Origin: Fluviicola sp.
GTDB lineage: Bacteria > Bacteroidota > Bacteroidia > Flavobacteriales_D > Crocinitomicaceae
Assembly (NCBI RefSeq): GCF_029266855.1
Contig: NZ_JAQSWB010000001.1
Coordinates: forward strand, 1 to 64,000
DNA: 64,000 nucleotides
Reading direction: 5' to 3'
In this document: positions 16,547 through 27,200 of the stretch, piece by piece
Numbering within the stretch: the first letter of the stretch is position 1
Layout: each line of letters begins with the position of its first letter
Translations under genes and position numbers: made by a program
The notes under the pieces: model-generated
Seen by the model: the letters and a program-made list of their open reading frames with translations, nothing else
Database searches by the model: none
Told to the model about the DNA's origin: nothing

Positions 16547-18847
16547 ATGATCCGAATAATATTCCTGTTCCTGGCCATTCTACTTCTGAATAATACTGGT
16601 AATGCTCAATTGTCTGCGGATAACTATTGGCAGCTGAAATCGGAACTTGCCGGGCTTATCAATAAACTACGAACTGAAAAAAAGCTTAAGTCTTTAGCTT
16701 TTGATCATTCACTGGAACAAGCGGCAGTGATACATAGTGAGTTCATGGCATTGAATCATGTCTTAAAACACGAAGAAATCGATCCGAAAAAGCTATCGCC
16801 AAAAGCACGGGTTAATTTTTGTGGTGGAACTGATTTTGAAATGGTTGGAGAAAATGTGATTCAATCTACTCCACAAACATTTCCTATGACGAAAGAGACT
16901 ATTTCGGTTTTGGCAAAGGAATTGTACGAAGCCTGGCGAAAATCTCCAGGACATTATGCCAATATGATCAATAAAAACTATGAGTTAGGTGATCTGGCTT
17001 TTGCGGTGGATAATACGAATAATGTAATTTATGCTACTCATGTGTTTGGAAGGAAAGGGACAGTTGTACCAAATCAGTTATCCAAAAATGGATTTGGTTT
17101 GAAGTTGGCTGATCCTAAATGTGCAGATAAATTTGAAGGATATATCAATTTGGTCTATAATTTAGGAAATGACGTTAGCCTTCGCGACGGGGAGGTGTGG
17201 CTTGAGGTTTCTGATAAAGCAACTTTTAATACTATTTTTTCTAGTCCGAAGGATGGGTTGGCAATTGATCTGATTGATCGTGAACAGATCAGATGTGGAA
17301 AGGAGAACCAGTTGGATATGTCGCCGGTTTACGACGGAGTGTTGCTGAGACCAATTTTCCGGGATGAGCTTAAAAAGGGAAATCAAGCGGAAAGCGATTA
17401 CAGGTTTGTTGTAAAATTGGGAGATGTTCCCGCTGAAATACAAAACAGAAAATTAAAACCATCGGTTTTACTCATCAAAGACGGGGAGGTTTGTATGTAT
17501 CTCTTCGAAGTATGTCAGGAAAGAGACCAGTACAAGTTGGTATCGGCAACACCAAAATTGATGGACCCGCCAAATACAGCTTTGGTACCCCATGGAATTG
17601 TGAAATCGGTTACACTGGATTACGATTTTGCACCCAGGGATTCTGTTCCGAAGACCTATCCTGATTTATCATCTGTCGGAAAAAATGTCCATTCGGTTTA
17701 TATTCAATCGTATTCATCAGTAGATGGTGATTCCTTGTCGAATGCTTATTACCACTATATGCGGGCAAAGAAGATCAAAGAGCATATCAAGTTGAAATTA
17801 CATTTGAATGAATCTCTGATTCAAATGGATTACCAGGAAAATTGGGAGTTAATGGATTACCAGATGCGCTATTACTTATTGGACGATCTTTTGGCAATGA
17901 AGCATAAAGACATTCGTCTGAAATATAAAGATCATCCTGAAATTGCATGGCAGAAACTTTTTTCGAAACAAAGAAGATCCTGCGCCACAATTAACTTTGA
18001 AGCTGACCTTCCTTCGAATACTCCATTAAACGTACTTGCTGAAACCAATCTGAGAACAGCTTTGATTAATAAGGATTGGAATTTGGCAAACAAAGCAATG
18101 ACTGTTTTATATAAGAATGGAAAAGTTCCGGCTTTCATGTTTGAAATTCCCTTTTATGATCTATTAAAAGATACACCTGAACTGACTCAAAACGTTGCGG
18201 CATTATTTACGCTTTTACCGGAACCTGATCGACAGGAGGTCAATCTTTTTTTGATGGCTTGTTTGACAAGAACATCAACTCTCACAAATGATGCAAGAGA
18301 AAATCTGCTCATATTATATTCATTAATCTCATTTGAAAAATTAAAGGTTTGGGATTTGCCGGCTCAACAACTTGCTAAGATTATTGAACCTAAGAAAGTA
18401 CTTGCAATGACACAGAACAGGACATTTAGTCCGGAAGCGATGGTGAATATGCACCTGACGTTCATTAATTATTTTGGGCAAATCAATGATTCCAAAAATA
18501 TTTCGAAGTCGTTCGATTACATTGCCGATTATTTCGGTAAAAAAGTCCTAAGCATGGAAGACAATGCTCAATTGGTTCGTTTCTTCAACTACTGGAGTAT
18601 GTACCATTTAACAATTAATCGTTTGAAACCGCTATTCCTGGAAAAGAAATTGAATAAAGAGGCATTGTTCATTCTGGCTCAAGCATGTACCTTATATCAA
18701 AAGGGTTCGGATGCCGCTTTCACCTTTGAAGTAATGAAAGCAGCAGCGGTATATAAAAAGGAATTTTGTGGATGGTTAAATGCCAGTTTTCAATTACAAC
18801 GCGAGGATGAGATCAAAAAACTCTATTGCAAAATCTGTGACTCTTAG
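16547..18847 (+). CDS. Secreted CAP/SCP-domain (YkwD-like) protein
   Basis: A 766-residue protein with an N-terminal signal peptide (MIRIIFLFLAILLLNNTGNA). The CAP domain spans about residues 30-170, with the hallmark HSEFMALNH, GENV and AWRKSPGHYANMIN segments and ATHVFGRK at its end. This order is that of bacterial YkwD-like proteins. About 590 residues follow without a domain I recognise; they lack a T9SS sorting tail and end in a helical, Cys-containing segment (KKLYCKICDS). CAP domains bind lipids or act as scaffolds, and the role here is unknown. It has its own promoter and is followed by repeat units at 18869. Confidence 0.85.
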   Translation: MIRIIFLFLAILLLNNTGNAQLSADNYWQLKSELAGLINKLRTEKKLKSLAFDHSLEQAAVIHSEFMALNHVLKHEEIDPKKLSPKARVNFCGGTDFEMVGENVIQSTPQTFPMTKETISVLAKELYEAWRKSPGHYANMINKNYELGDLAFAVDNTNNVIYATHVFGRKGTVVPNQLSKNGFGLKLADPKCADKFEGYINLVYNLGNDVSLRDGEVWLEVSDKATFNTIFSSPKDGLAIDLIDREQIRCGKENQLDMSPVYDGVLLRPIFRDELKKGNQAESDYRFVVKLGDVPAEIQNRKLKPSVLLIKDGEVCMYLFEVCQERDQYKLVSATPKLMDPPNTALVPHGIVKSVTLDYDFAPRDSVPKTYPDLSSVGKNVHSVYIQSYSSVDGDSLSNAYYHYMRAKKIKEHIKLKLHLNESLIQMDYQENWELMDYQMRYYLLDDLLAMKHKDIRLKYKDHPEIAWQKLFSKQRRSCATINFEADLPSNTPLNVLAETNLRTALINKDWNLANKAMTVLYKNGKVPAFMFEIPFYDLLKDTPELTQNVAALFTLLPEPDRQEVNLFLMACLTRTSTLTNDARENLLILYSLISFEKLKVWDLPAQQLAKIIEPKKVLAMTQNRTFSPEAMVNMHLTFINYFGQINDSKNISKSFDYIADYFGKKVLSMEDNAQLVRFFNYWSMYHLTINRLKPLFLEKKLNKEALFILAQACTLYQKGSDAAFTFEVMKAAAVYKKEFCGWLNASFQLQREDEIKKLYCKICDS

Positions 18848-18868
18848 GGTAATTATAATTGATAATCC

Positions 18869-18904
18869 CATCCTGAAGTCTTAAAATCCTAAAGTCTTAA
18901 TATC
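18869..18904. repeat. Two tandem 16-bp repeat units
   Basis: ATCCTGAAGTCTTAAA and ATCCTAAAGTCTTAAT lie head to tail between the CAP gene and the carbonic-anhydrase-like gene. They belong to the same family as the units near dps/oxyR. Confidence 0.6.
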
Positions 18905-18940
18905 TTTAAATTTTTGACTTTACTAATTTTGAATTAACAT

Positions 18941-19453
18941 ATGGCTCTTATAAAATCGTGCAGGGGAATCGAACCTCAATTTGGAGAAGATATTTACCTG
19001 GCAGAAAATGCAACGGTAGTTGGTGATGTGATAATGGGCGATCGCTGCTCGGTTTGGTTTAATGCAGTAATCCGCGGGGATGTAAATTCTATTCGAATGG
19101 GAAACCAGGTGAATGTGCAGGATGGAGCTGTAATTCATTGTACCTATGAAAAAACAAAAACCACTTTGGGAAACAACGTTTCTATCGGTCACAATGCCCT
19201 GGTTCACGGATGTACGGTTGAAGACAATGTATTAATAGGAATGGGTTCTATTGTAATGGACAATTGTTACATCGAATCCAATTGCATCATTGCGGCGGGT
19301 GCTGTTTTATTGGAGAATACACGGGTAGAAGCCTGGAGCGTATATGCAGGAATTCCCGCGAAAAAGGTAAAGACCTTGTCACCGGAGTTATTCGAAGGAG
19401 AAGTGCAGCGAATTGCCAATAATTACGTGATGTATTCGGGTTGGTTTAAGTAA
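18941..19453 (+). CDS. Gamma-carbonic anhydrase-like hexapeptide-repeat protein
   Basis: A 170-residue left-handed beta-helix protein with hexapeptide repeats from about residue 15 to 140. The three metal-ligand histidines of the gamma-CA family are present at H66 (VIHCTY), H84 and H89 (SIGHNALVHG). Family members (YrdA, PaaY, CaiE) bind Zn or Fe; carbonic anhydrase activity is possible but not certain because the acidic loop of the archetype Cam is missing. It is cytosolic, probably trimeric, and transcribed alone. Confidence 0.92.
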   Translation: MALIKSCRGIEPQFGEDIYLAENATVVGDVIMGDRCSVWFNAVIRGDVNSIRMGNQVNVQDGAVIHCTYEKTKTTLGNNVSIGHNALVHGCTVEDNVLIGMGSIVMDNCYIESNCIIAAGAVLLENTRVEAWSVYAGIPAKKVKTLSPELFEGEVQRIANNYVMYSGWFK

Positions 19454-19467
19454 ACAAGGTTAAAAGG

Positions 19468-19528
19468 TTGAAAAGTTCAATAGTTTCAACTTTTGAACAA
19501 AGAAGCACTCGCGTGGCGAATGCTTCTT
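19468..19528. terminator. Bidirectional terminator region
   Basis: Two stem-loops lie between convergent genes: GTTGAAAAGTT...AACTTTTGAAC (about 19468-19498) and AGAAGCACTCGC-gtg-GCGAATGCTTCT (19501-19527), the latter with one mismatch. Confidence 0.6.
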
Positions 19529-19554
19529 CTCTGGCTTGGGTTTTGGGTTTTGAT

Positions 19555-20892
19555 TCAGATTGCCAGGTAATTCTTTAAATCATCGGATGTTTTTATTTTA
19601 TCGGTGATATTTTCCATCAGGAATTCAGGCTCTTTTTGGTTCTGGTCAATTTGCTTGTCTTTTTCCGATTTGATCAGATACGTTTTACCGTCTTTAGTGA
19701 AAAGTAAAAACACATTTTCACCTTGTGAATTACAGGTGATTTCTTTCGGGGTGAAAGTAAAAGACGCATTGATCTCTTTATCGATCAGGCAAACAAATGA
19801 TTGATCCTTAATCTGTTTTTTTGTTGAAGCATCGAGGAATTTGGGAGAAATACTGATTTTATTCGCTACACGATAAATCTGATCACAATTATATACTCCG
19901 AAATTGGAAGAGATCAATCCGCTAACTATGTTGGAATACTGGGGATTATCAGGGTACTCTGTATCAGGTGCAATTTCTCTTTTAACCCGGTATTCTGATT
20001 TTGAATGCATGACCGGTACGTTTTTTTGCTGAGAAACCGCAGTTGGTGTAAACAAATCGTTCCTTAAGAGCGTCCATTCACCGGTTTGATCATTCATCTC
20101 ATAAAAGTTAACACCTGCTTCGTTTTTTGTGCAGTTGAAATCAATTGTTATGTCTTTTTGGAGTGCTAATTCCCGACCATCCTTTGTTCCACGTATTTCA
20201 TACATTCCTGCAGAGTTGAAAAGGTAAGATCCCGTTTTGTCTTTAAATTCCATTGGAAGTCCTGAGAATAAGATTTCAGCTGCATTGCGGTATTCCGTGT
20301 AGCTAATAGTGTAATTTCCGAAAACGGGCTTTCCATTCTCGTAAACCACTGCATTCTCAGGAATATAAATCTGGCTTCCGTTGGGGTGGGAAAAAGTACC
20401 GCCTTTTGAGTTGTCAACAGTAAAAAGACTGGGAAGGTTTCCCTTATCTTCTCTAACGATGCGCGAAAAAGTTTCTTTAGCTGTCTCTTTTCCTGTGTAA
20501 ATCCGGAATCCATGGAAGTAAGTCTTTGCTTCTTCACGTGTTGTTGCGCCTGTTTGTTCAATCCATACAATTTCCGGTTTGTCTGTTTGAAGTTTGGGCA
20601 GCAATTGGGAAAGTCGGTACATCCGGTCTTCATTCAGTTTGTTTTGATCAAAATGCTCGTTTTCTTTATAACGGGTATAGATAAGTTCTACGCGTTGGAT
20701 CTTTTTTGATTGTAATCCGTTTATCAGTTTGGATTCAGCAATCTGTTCATGCGAAAATGAGCTTGGAATCTCAATGCAATGATTTTTTTTAGAATCGGCC
20801 TTCTTGATTTCCACTTGTTGGTAGCTTGTTTGTGAATAACCGCTTAGGCTGATGAGTAATATAAATGCAGGAATGGATAGTCTCAGTTTCAT
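19555..20892 (-). CDS. Secreted protein of unknown function (445 aa)
   Basis: The signal peptide is MKLRLSIPAFILLISLSGYS followed by Q. I do not recognise the family with confidence. The N-terminal 130 residues are polar. A segment around residues 160-240 (GGTFSHPNGSQIYIPENAVVYENGKPV...) resembles the ZU5-like or adhesin-fold domains found in Bacteroidota surface proteins, where glycine/proline-rich strands precede an 'IPENA' element. No T9SS sorting domain, lipobox or membrane anchor is seen, so it is probably periplasmic. The gene is alone between a convergent and a divergent neighbour. Confidence 0.75.
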   Translation of the reverse strand: MKLRLSIPAFILLISLSGYSQTSYQQVEIKKADSKKNHCIEIPSSFSHEQIAESKLINGLQSKKIQRVELIYTRYKENEHFDQNKLNEDRMYRLSQLLPKLQTDKPEIVWIEQTGATTREEAKTYFHGFRIYTGKETAKETFSRIVREDKGNLPSLFTVDNSKGGTFSHPNGSQIYIPENAVVYENGKPVFGNYTISYTEYRNAAEILFSGLPMEFKDKTGSYLFNSAGMYEIRGTKDGRELALQKDITIDFNCTKNEAGVNFYEMNDQTGEWTLLRNDLFTPTAVSQQKNVPVMHSKSEYRVKREIAPDTEYPDNPQYSNIVSGLISSNFGVYNCDQIYRVANKISISPKFLDASTKKQIKDQSFVCLIDKEINASFTFTPKEITCNSQGENVFLLFTKDGKTYLIKSEKDKQIDQNQKEPEFLMENITDKIKTSDDLKNYLAI

Positions 20893-20986
20893 AACTCTGT
20901 TTTTGATTCTATAGTAGAATGTGTAAAAACCAAAAAAGTAAACACGAAAACTGATTTATATTCTAAATTAAGAATGGAAAGAGCTG

Positions 20987-20994
20987 TATTTTTG
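20987..20994 (+). promoter_or_regulatory. -7 box directly before the globin gene (leaderless?)
   Basis: TATTTTTG ends four bases before the ATG at 20999, so the predicted transcription start falls at or next to the start codon. The same spacing occurs before prmC. Confidence 0.5.
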
Positions 20995-20998
20995 AGCT

Positions 20999-21346
20999 AT
21001 GAAAGAAATAGAATCAAAGGAAGACGTGGCATTATTGGTAGAAACCTTTTATCAAAAATTAGTGAATGATGAGTTGGTTTCCCATTTTTTCTCACAACTC
21101 GATTTAAAGGAACACTTGCCCAGGGTGATTCAGTTTTGGAGTTTTATTCTTTTGGATGAAGCAGGGTATAGTGCCAACATGATGGAAAAACATGCGCGAC
21201 TGGATTTGAATGAGGAATCCTTTGACCGCTGGTTGAAGTTATTCCACGAAACGGTTGATCAGTTCTTTACCGGTGAAAAAGCTGAGTTGGCCAAACAACG
21301 ATCAACACTGATTGCCTGGACAATGAAAACGAAATTCATTAAATAA
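20999..21346 (+). CDS. Truncated hemoglobin, group III-like
   Basis: A 115-residue cytosolic heme protein. The N-terminal helix pair (VALLVETFYQKLVND), the W/F-rich middle (VIQFWSFILL) and the conserved His segment KHARLDL followed by WLKLFHETVDQFF fit the 2/2 globin group III pattern, in which a His in the HxxLxL segment serves as proximal ligand. Length is slightly short for the family (about 120-130). It probably binds O2 or NO; the physiological role is unknown. It is monocistronic, flanked by oppositely oriented genes. Confidence 0.87.
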   Translation: MKEIESKEDVALLVETFYQKLVNDELVSHFFSQLDLKEHLPRVIQFWSFILLDEAGYSANMMEKHARLDLNEESFDRWLKLFHETVDQFFTGEKAELAKQRSTLIAWTMKTKFIK

Positions 21347-21385
21347 TTCTACTCACCTAATTAATAGTTTTTAAGTAAGTCGTAA

Positions 21386-24064
21386 TTATCTTAACAATGA
21401 AACATGCCCGGTAATTACCTCCACATTGGCATATGGCGCACAGGAAACATAACGGATCACATAACTGTAAATGTCTTCTTTGCAAGGAAGTCCGCTAAAA
21501 GTTCCGTCCCAGTGTTCCTCGATATTTGTTGAACGATAGACTTCTTCACCCCAGCGATTAAAGATCTTCATCTCCCATTCAACTGGATCCAATGCTAGTT
21601 TGGGATAAAAATCGTTGTTGTACTCATTGCCGTCGGGTGTAAACGTATTGGGAACGTAGACCACGAATGATTCAATTGAAATACCCACAAACGCAGTATC
21701 ACGACAGCCGAATTCATTGATTACTATTTGATGCGGGTAATGCATTCCGTCTGTAAAGTAAGTGTGTGATGGGTTTGGATCCGTACTTCCGGCACCAAGT
21801 TCTCCGAAGGAATAACTGACTTGACTTGCACCCTGAGATAAGTCGGTAAACTGCACTCTCGAATCACAAATAGTTGTTTCTGTTTTATCGACAGAAAAAC
21901 CGGCAATCGGTTTAGGACGGATTGTACTAAAATCTTGTTGGAGCAAGCTAAAGGTATCCACACAGCCGATAGTTGAAATGATGGTCAGTTCCACAGAATA
22001 AGTTCCTGCGTTTTGGTAAATATGAAGCGGGTGCTCTTCTGTACTTGTACCTCCGTCTCCAAATGTCCAATAATAGAGCAAAGGAGCTTCGTAATGACTC
22101 AGGTTGATGAATTGTGCAGGATAAGGTTCACATTTCAATTCGTCACTGATCGTGAATCCGATAGTAGGGACGGAAAAAATGAAAACTTCCGATTGGGCGC
22201 TTGCAGAACAGTTTAAGAAACTTGCAGTAAGAGTAATGGGGAAAACTCCGGAGGTGTCAAACACGACATTGTTTACGTTTAAACTTGTTGCATTGGATGG
22301 GTTTGCGTGACTTCCGAAATCCCACGAATATGCTGTGATCGAAGGCCCGGCAACATTTCCAACAAAATTAAAACTATTGGTACTTACGCACAGTGAATCA
22401 TTATGAGTGAAAGAAACGTCCAATGGTTCGTAAATCGTAATATTTTGGACCATCGTATCCGTACAATTCGGTCCGCTATTCGCAATGAGTGTAATAGGAT
22501 ATGTTCCTTCTGCAGGGAAGGTGTAAGTTGGCGAAACCGCTGTACTCACATCAGTTGTAATTCCCGGAACTCCGAAATCCCATGAATAATTGGTTGACCC
22601 GGTGGAATTATTGATAAATGTCTGTGTATAACCCATACATTCGTGATTGGGCTGGAACCCAACCTGCGGATCCGGTTTGTCAAAGAAGAAAACAGGTTTT
22701 GAGATGGTGTCGGCACACACGCTGTAGGTTCCGATCAGTGTGACTACGTTACCAGTTGATGAATTGAAAGCAACATTGGAAACATTTGCAGTTGTTGCTG
22801 TTGCAGGAGTAGCATTGCCAAAATCCCAACTGAATTGCGTTGTCGGAGGACCATTGATGATCTGACTTTGAAAATCGAGTGTATTATCAATAAAGCAAGT
22901 AGAATCGATAAAGCTGAAATCAACATTGAACGGATTTTCCAAAATTAAGTCCACATAAGTCGTATCGGTACATGGCCATCCAGGATTGGCTACCAGCATC
23001 ACATGATACGTTCCCGGCTGTGGAAAGGTATAAGTTGGTTCAAATGCTGTGCTGTTGTCTGTTGTGCTCCCGTTTACCCCAAAATCCCAATAATAACTGG
23101 TAGCTCCGAAACTTTGATTGTCAAAAGTGAAACTCAGTCCCTGGCAATAAGAAATAAATCCCGGAGTGTCTTCCTGCTCCGCTACTTCAGCTGAAAGCTG
23201 GACATTGCAGTTTACAACACGGAAAAGGAAATCCCTGGTAACATAACTGATCAAGACTCCGTTTCTCCACTCATTGACACGGATTCCCACAACATATAAC
23301 CCAAGGTTATTTGCATCAACAAATAATTGTCCTGTGGTGGGATTGATCGTTGTGGTTGATCCGGGACCAAGCGGAATAGCCTGGTTAAATGAACCGGCCC
23401 AGGTTACATTCGGATAAGGAGGATTCGGAATGGGGTTCGGTGCCGGATTAAGTGAGTTTGCCCCGGAATGTGGTGTTACTAATTCGTAAGATAAGCTGTC
23501 GCCGTCCGGATCTGTTGCACTATGATCAAAGTTTAAGTTTTCGTTGTTGCAAATTACCAAAGGCGGATAATTGACAAAACGGGCCGAACTGTTGATGTAT
23601 TGATTTTGTGCTCCCGGAGGAATAATGGCTTTGATCGTTAGACCCGTGTCATCCGGATTAATAAGATTGGTTATATTGGGACCTCTGCAGCAGCGCTGAT
23701 AAGCAATAATATAACCGCTCACAGACGGCGGTAAATTCAAAACGACTGTATAGATAGCCCGTTCCGTACAAATTCCGGTTGGTGCAGTAATACAGGGATT
23801 GTTGAAGATAATTGGAAGTACCGTACTTCCCGGAAAAGCCACGTTTTCATCTGAGATCCGGATTCCGCTGCCGGTAAACACACTCAGGGGGAGTGGTGAA
23901 TCATAGGAAGCTCCGGTCGAAGCACAGTCGCGGTAAAGTGCAATATAGAACCTGTAATTGTTTGCGCCCAAATAATCATAATAGATCTCACCTCCCACTA
24001 TGTGTGATGCTTTGGACGAAAAAGACCAAATCAGCAAAAATAACAGTATCAGGTTTTTATGCAT
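21386..24064 (-). CDS. PKD-repeat surface protein with CHU_C tail (T9SS type B)
   Basis: An 892-residue secreted protein. The signal peptide ends at SSKA and is followed by SHIVGGEIYYDYLGANNYRFYI, a start typical of large Bacteroidota gliding-associated proteins. The N-terminal 280 residues are a cysteine-containing beta domain. At least four PKD domains follow (recurring WDFG and TYTFPQPGTY motifs). The last 90 residues form the gliding-motility-associated CHU_C domain (YVPNTFTPDGNEYNND...FNRWGEEVYRS). It is exported through T9SS and attached or released at the surface. Binding target is unknown. Confidence 0.93.
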   Translation of the reverse strand: MHKNLILLFLLIWSFSSKASHIVGGEIYYDYLGANNYRFYIALYRDCASTGASYDSPLPLSVFTGSGIRISDENVAFPGSTVLPIIFNNPCITAPTGICTERAIYTVVLNLPPSVSGYIIAYQRCCRGPNITNLINPDDTGLTIKAIIPPGAQNQYINSSARFVNYPPLVICNNENLNFDHSATDPDGDSLSYELVTPHSGANSLNPAPNPIPNPPYPNVTWAGSFNQAIPLGPGSTTTINPTTGQLFVDANNLGLYVVGIRVNEWRNGVLISYVTRDFLFRVVNCNVQLSAEVAEQEDTPGFISYCQGLSFTFDNQSFGATSYYWDFGVNGSTTDNSTAFEPTYTFPQPGTYHVMLVANPGWPCTDTTYVDLILENPFNVDFSFIDSTCFIDNTLDFQSQIINGPPTTQFSWDFGNATPATATTANVSNVAFNSSTGNVVTLIGTYSVCADTISKPVFFFDKPDPQVGFQPNHECMGYTQTFINNSTGSTNYSWDFGVPGITTDVSTAVSPTYTFPAEGTYPITLIANSGPNCTDTMVQNITIYEPLDVSFTHNDSLCVSTNSFNFVGNVAGPSITAYSWDFGSHANPSNATSLNVNNVVFDTSGVFPITLTASFLNCSASAQSEVFIFSVPTIGFTISDELKCEPYPAQFINLSHYEAPLLYYWTFGDGGTSTEEHPLHIYQNAGTYSVELTIISTIGCVDTFSLLQQDFSTIRPKPIAGFSVDKTETTICDSRVQFTDLSQGASQVSYSFGELGAGSTDPNPSHTYFTDGMHYPHQIVINEFGCRDTAFVGISIESFVVYVPNTFTPDGNEYNNDFYPKLALDPVEWEMKIFNRWGEEVYRSTNIEEHWDGTFSGLPCKEDIYSYVIRYVSCAPYANVEVITGHVSLLR

Positions 24065-24217
24065 AAACGGAGAAAAGCATTTTAAATTTCAGTATTTTTT
24101 TTTGAATCTTTCAAAGATTGGGCCACTATTGATTAAACGGTTTAATTTCTGATGTTAACGGAGAAAATATTCAGCAAAGTATCACGCTATTTAAAATATA
24201 GTTTCGAAATTGGTGAC

Positions 24218-27200
24218 ATGAAATTTAGATTTTGGTTGCTTTTTTGCCTGTTGAATTTAACTCTTTTTGGACAAAGAGGTTTGATTCAGTATTCAAAAGA
24301 GAATGGATTAAACTCTAATGAAATTCGGGATGTGGCATATGACCACAATGGGTTTATCTGGCTGGCGACCCCTAAAGGTATTGAGCGGTTTGATGGACAG
24401 CGGTTCATTCATTTCAAACACGATCCGCTCGATTCTTTGTCCCTGGCTTCAAATGATATTCAGGGACTTGTTTTTGACGGACGGAAAACCATTTGGGCTT
24501 CGACATACAACAAAGGGCTCATTGCAATCCAGACAGAAACTTTTGATATTGTAAATTACAATAAACACACCGTTCCTTCTTTCGGAAGTAACCGCATCAA
24601 TACTATTGCTGTTCTGAACGACATCATCTGGTATTCATCCGTTGAAGGAAAGCTGTTTTCCTTTAATTCAAAAAGTAAAAGAACGGTTCGGTTTTCACTC
24701 AGAAAATTCGATCCCAAAGTTTCAAGTCTGAATGCGATTTTGATCGATAAGCTGGACCCGAATAAATTATGGATCATGGCTTCTAACGGATTATATCGTT
24801 TTGGTGTCCAGGATCGGGGTGGAACGTTGTTCAGGTTTAGGCGATCAACGGATATAAATCCGCAGGCTTCTTCCAGCTACCGGAATGATATGTCCTGTGC
24901 AGTTCAGGATAGCAAGGGAAATTTGTTTATCGGGCTCAAACGGGGCGGGCTGCTTTACTTTGACCAGTTTCAGGGCTTGTTTAAGTCCTTTCCGATTTCA
25001 ATTGAGGACTTGAGATACCAAGAGATTTCCTCGATCCAATGGCGTGATTCCAGGTACTTATATCTCTGTCTTTTGAACAAAGAGATCTTGTTGTTCGATA
25101 CCAACAAAAAGGAATATGTCCGTTATGAAGAATCCGAACGCAGTGCCGTAATGCCTTTCCGGATTACCAAGTTCGGATCTCAGCTCGCAATTGCAAGTTC
25201 CAATTCAGGGTTGTTTATTCACGATGAATCCCTGATTTACGGGATAAAGGTTAAGACCGATATACAATTGCAGGCAGTAAAATATTCTCCGGATAAGAAA
25301 AGCGCATATCAGTTGCTGGGTGGATCATCGGCAATATTGAAACGGATTAAGGGAAAGGGACCGGAGGTCATCCGGCTGGAGGGATTGATGGATGCAAAAA
25401 CTTTCTATTACCTGAAAGATGGAAGCATCCTGGTAGTGGGAGAAAACGGATTGATCCGGATCGATCGGAACTACCGGATCGCCAATAAAACACTTCATTC
25501 GAATCACCGGTCGATCGATAAACGTTTTCAAAACTCCTTACTTGTCGGCGATTCCTTATTGTTTGTCGGAACCCTGGATGCTAGCCTGCTTCGTTTCAGG
25601 TTGTCGGACTTCTCGTTCAAAAAGATTTATTCCATCCCCGAAGAAACCAAATTGGATGAAACCCGGGAGTATTTTCCCCTGGCGATGGTTTACCTGGACC
25701 ATGCGGTTTATTTTTCCGAAAATGAACAGTTATACCGGTACGACATTCAATCAAAGCAGGTTGAAAGGATCAAACTCTTCAACCACGAAAATACAGACCA
25801 GATTACCTGCCTGGCGATTAGCAATAAACAAAAGTTGTGGATAGGAACGCGGGCAAGCGGTGTTTGGAGTTATCAGTTAAAAACAAAAAAACTCTTAAAT
25901 GAATTTACGTCCTTCAACGGACTTCAAAGCGATGAGGTGAACCAGCTGACCTTAGATTCCGGGGGGAGACTCTGGATCTTAAATCCTTCCTGTGTTGCAA
26001 TAATAAACACCCATTCGGGAAAGGTTTTAAGTCTGGAAAAAAGAAACGGGATAAGTGATGTGTTTGCTATCAATGTCACACCTGATTCTGTTTATTTCCT
26101 GCAAAAGAATTCCTATGTTGTCGGGGAAATTTCAAAAAGCCTGCCGACCAGAAAAAAGGCGATTCCATATGTGATCCAGATCCGGGATATGAATGGTGTA
26201 AGCAGGTTTCCCAAAAGTAAGTTCAGATATGCTTATAACGAAAATAACCTGGTGTTTGAATTCGGCATCAGGGATTTCTCAAACGCCGAGAATAACATGG
26301 TGAGTTATCGTTTACTTGGCCTGGACAATAAATGGATCAACGGAAATCAAAAAAATGAAGCATTGTATCACAATCTTCCGAGTGATAAGTATGTTTTCCA
26401 GGTAAAGGTTGTTGAAGGAGATGAATCAACGATTACTTCCTATGCATTCAAGATCACAAAACCGTTCTGGAGACGCTGGTGGTTTATCACACTTTCAGCT
26501 CTTGCAGGTGCTTTTGGAATTTGGTTTTTCATGCGTTCGAGGATCAAACGGATTCAGAGTACCGAGCAAATGAAAGCAGAATTCAGTTTACAGATCAACG
26601 AAATGGAATCAAAAGCATTGAGGGCACAGATGAATCCCCATTTCCTGTTCAATAGCCTGAACTCAATTCGCTTGTTTATTTTGAAAGACGAAGTAGACAA
26701 TGCAGCAGATTATATTGCCAAATTTTCGAAGTTGTTGCGCATGATCCTGAACTATTCACGGCAGGATATGATCACTGTTTACGATGAGATTCAATCGCTG
26801 AAATTGTACCTGGAATTCGAACGCCTGCGCTTTGACCAGGATTTTGATTTCGATCTGCAAATTGACGGACAGGAAGTCCTGGATTGCCAGATCCCGCCAA
26901 TGATCATTCAACCCTTTATCGAAAATGCAATCTGGCACGGTTTGATGCCAAGAGCTGAAGAAGGAGGGAAGATCCGCGTATCGTTTCAAAAACAACTCAG
27001 CGGACTCTATGTCATGGTCCAGGATAACGGGATCGGGAGAGAAAAAGCAAAAGAAAACAACCGGAAACGTTCCTTAAAAGAGGGTAGTGTAGGTCTCCAG
27101 ATTACCAAGGATCGTTTGCGCTCACTCACTTTAAGGACCAAACGGCAGAACGAATTTGAAATAGAAGATTTAATTGACGAAAATGGCCGGGCAATCGGAA

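Noticed and set aside
24152-24217. Upstream start for the histidine kinase
   Set aside because: The later ATG at 24218 gives a proper signal peptide; kept only as an alternative.
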